From: Pantoea alhagi
Lineage (GTDB): Bacteria > Pseudomonadota > Gammaproteobacteria > Enterobacterales > Enterobacteriaceae
Length of the DNA: 64,000 nt
Direction of reading: 5' to 3'
NCBI RefSeq assembly: GCF_002101395.1
Contig: NZ_CP019706.1
Location: 806,001 to 870,000, forward strand
Every line of letters starts with the position of its first letter. Within the stretch, counting starts at the first letter, position 1. Both the position numbers and the translations under genes were made by a program. Of the stretch, positions 44,916 to 52,400 are shown piece by piece. The notes beneath the pieces were generated by a model. It was given only the letters and a program-made list of their open reading frames with translations. It made no database searches and was not told the origin of the DNA.

Positions 44916-45207
44916 CGGAGTTCTTCTGTTGATGCCGTGACGCGACATTATTACAGGCGTCACAGCCGTTAATTCATGAGGGCCTGCGACATTGCCAGGC
45001 CCGGCACCGGAACCATGCAGCGCACCTGAAGCCTACGCGGTGTAAGCCTGGTAAATGCTGCAAAAAGACATGATGGTCTACATTGGATCCAGCCCCGTGT
45101 AACAATGTTGAAAAGTCAGGCAATGAGGCCGCATAGCTTACCTTAAGTACATAAAAAAAGCAGGCCGAAATCGCGCGTTTTCCGCAGCGGCGCGCAAAGC
45201 CCGGGCT

Positions 45208-46242
45208 TTATTGCACAGCATCCCGATCGGCCTGCAAATTACTAAGCCGGATAAGCGTTATCAGGCCATTGCTGATGCGCACCGAGAGCACATTATCGCC
45301 CTGCTGCCAGCTAAGCCAGCTTTCACCGTTACGCTCATCCGCCTCGCCGGGGCCATACTTGCGCTCAGCCTCATCAACTGTCATCCCAACATGCACCCCG
45401 CGATGCGTCGCCAGCGTTGGGTTCACCAGCGTGATTTCGCCCAGATAGTTGTCGTCCGGGCTGTGCTGTTTTTGCTGCCAGTTTTCATTGCTTGCCACCA
45501 GCGTTAACGCATCATAGCGGTGCTGGAAGTAACGGTAAGCGGCATCGGCGTTTGGCTTTTCTTGCTGTGGCTGCAGGCGCTCCGGCGGCAGACTCATCAT
45601 AATATCTTCATTCCATACCTGCCCCAGCGTCAGCGCAACGCCATTGACCTGTATGGAAAAATCTTCCGCCGTGAGTTCGGCCACCGCAGGCTGCTCACTG
45701 TTTTCCAGCGGATAAAAATCGTCAGGCTCCACGCCCGCATCGGTTTGCAGCGTGCCATTCATCTTATTGGCTTTCATGAAAAACAGGTGCGGTGACGTTT
45801 CCGGATCGCCGCCGCAGGCCGGATGGTTACGGTTTTCACGCACGTCGATCAGGTAGTTTTCCGGATCATCACTGTCATCAACAAAACTCATGCTCAGGCA
45901 TTCCGTGGAGAGCGGCGTAAGCTGACGCTGACGGATAGCCTGCAGGGCTGCGCTGATCACCGCATCCTGCTTTACCTCATCACTCTCTGCTGGCGCAGGC
46001 GTAACCGTGTCAGCAGCCGACTCCGGCGATAGCGTTGGCGTGCCTGTTGCTGGCGATGAGGTCGCAGGGCCTTCCGGTCTGGGTAATGGATTATCCGCCG
46101 CAGAAGCGGTGGGCATCATAGAGAACTGCTCAGCCGACGGGGTCAGGATCGCGCCGTTAATATCAGGCAGCCCGGCGGCCAGCGCGTAGCTGCCAGTTAC
46201 CGCCGTGATGATTAACAGTCGTGTTAAACAGGAAAGAAACAT
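45208..46242 (-). CDS. Secreted protein of unknown function
   Basis: 344 residues from MFLSCLTRLLIITAVTGSYA, a signal peptide ending near ALAAG. A Pro/Ser/Thr/Ala-rich, low-complexity stretch (about 45-85) precedes a folded part with ENRNHPACGGDPETSPHLFF near the middle. The end HVGMTVDEAERKYGPGE, then SWLSWQQGDNVLSVRI, resembles a small periplasmic calcium- or substrate-responsive domain but I do not recognise the family. It sits at the junction between the backbone and the T6SS region and is transcribed like the T6SS genes. Its function is unknown. Confidence 0.7.
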   Translation of the reverse strand: MFLSCLTRLLIITAVTGSYALAAGLPDINGAILTPSAEQFSMMPTASAADNPLPRPEGPATSSPATGTPTLSPESAADTVTPAPAESDEVKQDAVISAALQAIRQRQLTPLSTECLSMSFVDDSDDPENYLIDVRENRNHPACGGDPETSPHLFFMKANKMNGTLQTDAGVEPDDFYPLENSEQPAVAELTAEDFSIQVNGVALTLGQVWNEDIMMSLPPERLQPQQEKPNADAAYRYFQHRYDALTLVASNENWQQKQHSPDDNYLGEITLVNPTLATHRGVHVGMTVDEAERKYGPGEADERNGESWLSWQQGDNVLSVRISNGLITLIRLSNLQADRDAVQ

Positions 46243-46473
46243 AGCTGTGCTCGTCAGAGTCAAAGCGCAATCCGCGCAGAAAGAGGGTTATCGTTGTTAT
46301 CGGCCCGCCAGGAGCCAACTGGAATTTAACAATGGCTTGCCGGAAAGAGTCAAAGAAGATCGGCGCTGTCAGCAGCTTTTTACTTTAGTTACCCTGCTTT
46401 CGAACAGAGTCGTTGTTCTCTGGTCATGCATCCTCTATCTTGGTGAGTTAGTTCACTAACAGGAAGGCATCCC

Positions 46474-46779
46474 ATGAACGACAAGAAAATGATTTCGATC
46501 GATCAGTTTAATGAGAATGAGCGAGCCGTTGTAGATGAAACGTTCAGGGGGCTGGTGCAGAAATACAGACTTCGTACCGGCAAAGAGCCCGACAGTAAAA
46601 AAGAGAGAGAATTCACTACCGAAGCAAGACAAATGGTCATGACCATCAAGCAAAATAATGAGAAGGAAAAAGCGCTGGCGGAGAAAAAGCCGGTGCGTAG
46701 AAAGAAACCTTCTGCGCTGGCTGAAAGTGAAGTGGCAGATTTTAACTGGTCCGCCTCAATAAAACGCGGCAAACGTTAA
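46474..46779 (+). CDS. Small basic protein of unknown function
   Basis: 101 residues, starting MNDKKMISIDQFNENERAVV. It is highly charged and Lys/Glu-rich (KKEREFTTEARQMVM, EKKPVRRKKP), and probably cytoplasmic and helical. AGGAAGG lies 7 nt before the ATG, supporting translation. It is the only plus-strand gene in the accessory region. No family was recognised. Confidence 0.6.
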   Translation: MNDKKMISIDQFNENERAVVDETFRGLVQKYRLRTGKEPDSKKEREFTTEARQMVMTIKQNNEKEKALAEKKPVRRKKPSALAESEVADFNWSASIKRGKR

Positions 46780-46824
46780 AAATGTAGTATTGATGACTTA
46801 TTGTTGTTTTACAGGGAAGAGAGT

Positions 46825-46890
46825 ATGCAGAACCGCCTCACCATCAAAGATATCGCGCGCTTAAGCGGCGTGGGAAAATCGACAAGGTAG
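46825..46890 (+). pseudogene. treR: Remnant of the trehalose repressor gene treR
   Basis: An ATG with AGGGAAGAG upstream opens MQNRLTIKDIARLSGVGKST followed by Arg and a TAG. The first 20 residues equal the LacI-type helix-turn-helix start of E. coli TreR as I remember it. After GKST the sequence departs at once. So only the first 60 bp of a treR gene survive. treB/treC are not in the window. Confidence 0.7.
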
Positions 46891-47444
46891 TGGCGAATCT
46901 GAGCCGCGAGTGCCAACCATAGCAGCCGGAGCCTGTTGAAGGTGAGTGGCAAATGCTGATAAGCAATTATGCCGAAACCGCCACCCGACCTGACGTAATG
47001 ACGCTGCGCCCGTTTGAGGCAATGTCGTGGCATAGTTGTTGCGCTGATAGCGGTAAAGCGCAGCAGTAGTTAGCATAACGCTGGAAGGGAAAAAAGAGGC
47101 ATGGAAGCTATCCCACACAAAGCGCGTGGTTACCGCCTGGGCCTGCGGCTGTTCGTTCAGCAGCTGGCGGCGTCTCACGCGTGAGGTCGCCGACCGGCAG
47201 GCCGTCCAGCGCAATGCTCAGCAGATGACCGCTGCCGTAATAAAGATGGAAAGGCGTTAAGTTGTAGGATAACGCCCGTAACGGGACGTACCAGCTTCCG
47301 TCGCTAAACCTTTCCGGCAAATAGCTGCGTGAGGTAGGCCGGAAAATGCCGGTAAGGATCGTGGAGAGTTGTCTGAGCCTGACCGCTGGCGACTGAAGAT
47401 AAAAACACGGGGAACATCTTTCTGGATCCTTTCAGCTATAACTA
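46891..47444. other. Degenerate segment between treR remnant and Rhs tips
   Basis: 554 bp. A 48-codon plus-strand open stretch at 46923-47066 (…PVEGEWQMLISNYAET…) is unrecognised. A Rhs scar covers about 47100-47246. Upstream of the scar on the minus strand a frame reads FRPTSRSYLPERFSDGSWY, of unknown origin. Confidence 0.5.
47100..47246 (-). pseudogene. Rhs core scar with internal deletion
   Basis: Minus-strand frames read LYYGSGHLLSIALDGLPVGD, then, after a frame change, RRQLLNEQPQAQAVTTRFVW. Both match parts of the intact Rhs at 49463-53938 (LYYGSGHLLSIALDSLPVSD and RRQLLNGQPQGKAVTTRFVW). The two parts are about 530 bp apart there, so an internal deletion joined them. The join makes CTCACGCGTGAG, a perfect palindrome. 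Confidence 0.8.
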
Positions 47445-47714
47445 TTAGTTAGTGCCTAAATAACTATCAACAGATTTTTCTATGTTATTTAAAACACCAG
47501 TAATAGGATGGAGGTAGTCGTTATACATTTCTGCATATTTTCGGGGAAAGCCCCGCAGAGGATTATTGAGTAAATCATCATCAACAACTTTTAATTTTAG
47601 CCTATCAAGGTCAGCAATTAAATCTTTCAAACCTCCTTTTTTTTCATTATTCATTACATTATCAATATAAGTAGTTGTTTTATCTATTTCGCTTAAAAGA
47701 TCGAACTTTTTCAT
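47445..47714 (-). CDS. Candidate immunity protein for the second orphan Rhs tip
   Basis: 89 residues, starting MKKFDLLSEIDKTTTYIDNV. It is small, AT-rich, probably helical, cytoplasmic and without a signal. It starts 11 bp after the toxin tip stop on the same strand, the standard place for Rhs immunity genes. No family was recognised; the role is inferred from position and size. Confidence 0.6.
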   Translation of the reverse strand: MKKFDLLSEIDKTTTYIDNVMNNEKKGGLKDLIADLDRLKLKVVDDDLLNNPLRGFPRKYAEMYNDYLHPITGVLNNIEKSVDSYLGTN

Positions 47715-47725
47715 TATTCACTTTC

Positions 47726-48491
47726 TCACTGTAAGAAGCGTACATCGCTTATCCAACTCATTGGATAGCCTTGTGGCAACAAGATCTGGTCAGCGCCACC
47801 TTTGAGTACTGCACCTGACATCATCGTTTGCTTTTCAACTTTCCCAACCTGAAGAACCGTTCCCTTAGGTACTTTAATAGTCGCTTCAAAGTACCTTGTA
47901 TTCTTCCACTCGGGCAAAAGTGCCGAATCTATTTTTGCCTGGATTTTATTCAATGCTGGTGATGTACTTACAAAAGAGCCATCCATTTTTGCATTACCAC
48001 CAAAGACTCTATACAAGGTTACCTTTTCGGTTGTCATTACAGTTTTATATTCACCATTTTTAAAGGAGTCTTTTATCCAGGCAGGCAAGTCAGTTTTATC
48101 AATTTCTTTGTACTTGCCTTCGATACTACACTTACTCAGCCCCCAAGGGTCAACCCAGCTTAACGCATTCGGCGCATACTGATACAGGTTCAGCCCGCCC
48201 GCCAGCCCTATCGGGTCGGGCTGGGTAAACCGGCCGCTGTCCGGGTCGTAGTACCGGAACAGATTGTAGTGCAGGCCCGAATACTCGCCTCATCCATGAG
48301 GCTCGCCCCTTCGGGGCCAGCACTGAATCGCTGCTCACATCTGCTCCCGACAGATTTGTCACGGTCAAGATACTGCCCCTGCATGCGCAGGTTCTGTGCG
48401 AATTCCGGTCCCTGCAGCGGCGTTTCCCGCAGCAGCTTACCCCAGGCGCTGTTCTGTGCTTCCCAGCGCAGCTCCCCTTCCGCATCCGTCA
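47726..48491 (-). pseudogene. Orphan Rhs 3' end with an ADP-ribosyltransferase-like toxin tip
   Basis: From 48491 downstream the sequence matches the end of the Rhs core of the intact gene (LTDAEGELRWEAQNSAWGKL). A palindromic insertion at 48280-48358 then shifts the frame. Core homology resumes through YQYAPNALSWVDPWGL and leads into a tip of about 144 residues unlike that of the main gene. The tip contains TLYRVFGGNAKMDGSFVSTSP, an Arg and an STS as in ADP-ribosyltransferase toxins, and GGADQILLP where the third motif would be. There is no start codon of its own in frame except a TTG at 48088. It could serve as a donor by recombination with the main Rhs. Confidence 0.7.
48280..48358. repeat. 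Palindromic insertion element, about 79 bp
   Basis: Compared with the intact Rhs sequence (50100-50113), about 79 bp are inserted between GCAGGCCCG and TCACGGTCAAG. The insert contains GCCTCAT cc ATGAGGC and GCCCC ttc GGGGC stems. It looks like a small non-coding mobile repeat and it breaks the Rhs frame. Confidence 0.7.
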
Positions 48492-48531
48492 ACAATTATG
48501 TTGAGCTGCCTGTTCCTGACGGGGAGCGGCT

Positions 48532-48572
48532 GAAGAAAAAAGCCGGAAAGATCGTTAAGATCGCTTCCGGCT
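48532..48572 (-). terminator. Terminator after the first orphan tip's immunity gene
   Basis: On the minus strand AGCCGGAA, a loop containing GATC repeats, TTCCGGCT, then TTTTTTC, 24 bp after the stop of the 68-residue gene. Confidence 0.8.
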
Positions 48573-48595
48573 TTATTTATAATATTACAATTTAA

Positions 48596-48802
48596 TTAAA
48601 CATAAGAATCATGGCCATAAAAATGCATTAAGGTATCCAGATCATCTATATCTTTTGTGGTTAGTATATTTTTTTGCATAGCATCATATTTGTATCTTAT
48701 TCCTTTCATAGGGATAGAATGTTCATTCCCTCTTGCCAAATTCATTAACTCATCAACATCAGACTGATTTTTTAAAGTTCTCTTTAATAGTTCAAACAAC
48801 AT
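48596..48802 (-). CDS. Candidate immunity protein for the first orphan tip
   Basis: 68 residues, starting MLFELLKRTLKNQSDVDELM, AT-rich and cytoplasmic. It starts 26 bp after the first orphan tip. It shows no resemblance to the 81-residue immunity candidate of the main Rhs, although the two toxin tips are related. Its own terminator follows. No family was recognised. Confidence 0.55.
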   Translation of the reverse strand: MLFELLKRTLKNQSDVDELMNLARGNEHSIPMKGIRYKYDAMQKNILTTKDIDDLDTLMHFYGHDSYV

Positions 48803-48828
48803 TTTTTCTTTCTAAAATATATATTTTA

Positions 48829-49116
48829 TTAATCCGGTGATATTTTTATTAAATCAAAATTAATGACCTGACCATCTGCATGTAATTGCACGGCTCCACC
48901 TTTTCCGTACTCAGAGTATGCAGCTGCAAAAGGCTCAACTTTAGTAGGATAGGTATTATCATCCCACTTACGAACAAAGGCTGTAGGCTCGCCATTTTTG
49001 TATAACGGTAAAGTATCGAAGGCTCCATGCATGCAAGCATCACTCCATGCTGGGGCAATCTGGAAGCCATCTCTGGCAGCACTACCGGAAGCATACTTAT
49101 CAAACCCCAAAATTTA
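48829..49116 (-). pseudogene. 5'-truncated orphan Rhs toxin tip related to the main tip
   Basis: 93 residues from a TTG, with a stop two codons upstream. It reads GFDKYASGSAARDGFQI, WSDACMHGAFDTLPLYKNGE and YSEYGKGGAVQLHADGQ, matching GFKKFNTGIEARDAFQI, WSDARLRGDFDTLQLYENG and YPNYGKGGVEQVHADNR in the main Rhs tip. About the first 60 tip residues and all Rhs core are missing. It is a displaced older tip, and probably not translated. Confidence 0.75.
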
Positions 49117-49217
49117 TCATAACTTATGAACTTTTCATTTAACTATTAAACTTTATATCAAACTGTTTGAAAATGATCTTCAAGGATTTCTAAATATAAA
49201 AAACTCAGCAAAATACT

Positions 49218-49463
49218 TCATTGCCATGAGTTAAGTATATTCATCCATACCTCCTCTTCTTCTTTAGAAGGTAAAGTGTAATCCTGGAATTTCCTTCTGT
49301 AGTCCATAAATAACTGATCTATGGCTCGGATAGTGACCGTCTCGTTGTTGCGGCAATCTTCTATAGTTTTCAACATTTCTTTTAAACTTCCTTCATCTTT
49401 AATTTCTCGGTTAAAAAAAACCTCAAGATAATCCAAAACTTCATTATAAGAATGATAATTCAT
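49218..49463 (-). CDS. Candidate immunity protein of the main Rhs toxin
   Basis: 81 residues, starting MNYHSYNEVLDYLEVFFNRE. It is acidic and helical-looking, cytoplasmic, AT-rich. Its ATG overlaps the Rhs stop by one base (TAATG), so it is translationally coupled to the toxin. This location and size define it as the likely antitoxin. A cytoplasmic partner suggests the toxin acts in the cytoplasm. No family was recognised. Confidence 0.68.
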   Translation of the reverse strand: MNYHSYNEVLDYLEVFFNREIKDEGSLKEMLKTIEDCRNNETVTIRAIDQLFMDYRRKFQDYTLPSKEEEEVWMNILNSWQ

Positions 49464-52400
49464 TACTCCTCCGGCAAAATATTTACTTTGTCAAAATAGA
49501 TCATTCTATTATCTGCATGTACTTGCTCCACTCCTCCTTTTCCATAATTCGGGTAAGCCTCGGTAAATGGTTCTAACGGCGCACCAATTTTATCACCGTA
49601 CATTCTGGGGTGCCTTACTTGTGGAACTCCGTTTTCATAAAGCTGTAATGTATCAAAATCACCGCGTAGGCGGGCATCACTCCATGATTTATCTCTGGGA
49701 TCTAATTTATTAACCTTATCTAACCCTTTGATTTGAAATGCATCTCTCGCCTCGATGCCTGTATTGAATTTCTTAAAACCAAAATAAGTTACTGGTGCTG
49801 CTTTATTATCAATAGTAGGTGAAGCCCAAGTATTAATACTACCATCGTCTTCAAGATACCTCATGTACCGATAAGCAGTGGAAGGCATCGTCGCACTTGG
49901 CCCCGCAGGTCCTACATAGAAGTCTGGTTTGTTCTTGTTTCCATTACTGCTGCACTTACTCAACCCCCAAGGGTCAATCCAGCTTAACGCATTCGGCGCA
50001 TACTGATACAGGTTCAGCCCGCCCGCCAGTCCTATCGGGTCGGGCTGGGTAAACCGGCCGCTGTCCGGGTCGTAGTACCTGAACAGGTTATAGTGCAGGC
50101 CCGTCTCACGGTCAAGATACTGCCCCTGCATCCGCAGGTTCTGTGCGAATCCCGGTCCCTGCAGCGGCGTTTCCCGCAGCAGCTTCCCCCAGGCGCTGTT
50201 CTGTGCTTCCCAGCGCAGCTCCCCTTCCGCATCCGTCAGCCGCTCCGGCGTGCCGTTCGGCTGGCAGTGGAACCAGTAAATCTCCGGGTCCGTCACGCCA
50301 TCAATGCGCGCCAGCGGCTCGTAACTTCCCTCATCGCTGTAGACATACGTCAGCGGCACCCCGTCATGAATTTCCTGCAGCAGACGGAAGCCGTCCCACA
50401 CAAAGCGCGTGGTCACCGCTTTCCCCTGCGGCTGTCCGTTCAGCAGCTGGCGGCGCGTTTTGCTGATGCGCCGGCCCAGCGGATCGTAGCGGAAGCTCAC
50501 CTGCGTCTGCGGTTTGTTGCGGTCCTTCGGCTCACACAGCACTTCCGTCAGCCGGTGTTCGCCATCGTAGCGGTAGCGCCAGCGCATCCGCGCGCTCTCT
50601 TTCTCCGTGGTGCGCCCGTGAATGTCATACTGCCAGCAAATACCGTTCAGCTGCGTTACCCGGTTATGGCGCACCGGCAGTGCAGTGCTTTCCAGCGGGT
50701 TGCCCGCCGCATCCCAGCGCCACTGCTCCTGCTGTATGCCATCCTGCGTCAGCAGTCGTCCGCTGCCGTCATACTGCCAGCGGGTGGCATTAAACGGATT
50801 ATCGTCGCGCTCTTCACGCACCGGCTGGTTGCGCCAGTCATAGTCCCAGCGCCGTGACCAGCGACGCGGAGCCGGACGCTGCGCATGTCCGGTAAACACG
50901 TCCCGCCGCTGAATGCGTCCCAGACGGTCATACGCCGTGCGGCTGGTCAGCAGCCCCTGGGTCCGGCTCACCTCGCGGTGCAGCGCGTCACGCGTAAAGT
51001 CGCTGACCGGCAGGCTGTCCAGCGCAATGCTCAACAGATGGCCGCTGCCGTAATAAAGGTGCTTGAGCTGACGCCCGTCCGGCAGCGTCAGCGCGGTGCG
51101 GTTACCCAGGGCATCGTAAGTGCGGTTCAGCGCGCCGTTTTCGCCCTGCTCGCTGATAACGCGCCCCAGCGCATCATACTCAAACGTCAGCTCCTGCTCG
51201 GCTTCGCGGCTCCAGGCATTAACGCCCAGCACCGCATGCTGCGTAATGCGCTCCGGCAGCCCGCTCCTGGTATAATGCCAGCGCGTCTGCCCTTCCGGGG
51301 TGGTGCGCGCCAGCAGCTGACCGGCTGCGCTCCAGGAGAAAGTGTGGGTAATGGCTTCAGGATGACCGGCCGCAAAGGTGCGCGAAATCGTGCGCCCGCA
51401 GGCATCATAACCGTAACGGGTGATCACCCCATCCAGCCCGGCCTCTTCCAGCAGCAGCGAGTCTGCTCCCCAGCGAAAGCGGTAAGCTTCACCGTTCTCG
51501 TTATGCAACGCCGTCAGCCTGCCGCGGCTGTCCCAGCTGCGGCGGACCTCTTCGCCCAGCGCATTACGGGTGGCAATCAGACGCCCGGCTGCGTCATAGC
51601 TGAACTCGCTGCGTTTTCCGTCTGCAGCTTCATGTGCCTGCGGCAGGCCGTTGCTGCTCCAGCTGAGCGACTCCAGCCAGCCCTCCGCACGTTCAAGCTG
51701 CACCGGGCGTCCGGCTGCATCATAGCGATAACGCGTCTCTTCGCCGTCAGGGGTAATCACCACTTCAGACCAGCCGAGCGGATGGTAACGCCAGCGCGTT
51801 ATGCGACCGGAACAGTCGGTGGCGCGGATAATCTGCCCCGCCTCGTTATATTCCTGATAACGCGTGTTACCAGCCGCATCAACCTCCTCCGTTACCTGAC
51901 CATATTCGTCACGACGGTAAAGCGTGCTTTGCCCCAGCGCATCGACAATCCGCGCCAGTCCATGATGTTCATCATAATAAAACCAGGTGGTTGCGCCATC
52001 CGGTGCGCTGATGGAGGCGGGTAGCGCCCGGTGTTCCAGCCAGCGAGTCGTCTGCGTATTGCCGTCAGCATCCGTTTCCTGTACCCGGTTGCCCATCTCG
52101 TCATAAACAAAGCTGACGGCATTGCCGAGCGGATCGATGCGCCGCGTCAGCTGTTCGTTCTCATCCCACTCGTAACGCCAGCTCTCGCCGCGCTCATCGA
52201 CGAAACGGGTAATCAGCCCCTGCGCGTTCCAGTAGTGCTGACGAGTCTCTCCATCATACTGCGTGACGGTAGTCAGCCCTGCGGGGATGTCATAGGCGAT
52301 ATGGCAACCGTCGCCGGTACTGGTACGGTTTTCCACCACCCGCCAGTGATCGAACTTTTGCCAGCGATATTCACTTTCCAGCCCGCCCGGCAGGCGATGC

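Noticed and set aside
43806..44972. 388-codon open frame opposite prfC
   Set aside because: It is a shadow of prfC, whose GTPase motifs are all on the minus strand.
48269..48595. 108-codon plus-strand frame over the orphan Rhs fragment
   Set aside because: It spans the Rhs complement, the palindromic insert and a terminator stem, so it is a chance frame.
50885..52024. 379-codon open frame opposite the Rhs core
   Set aside because: It is the complement of YD repeats in a GC-rich gene; there is no ribosome-binding site or family match.
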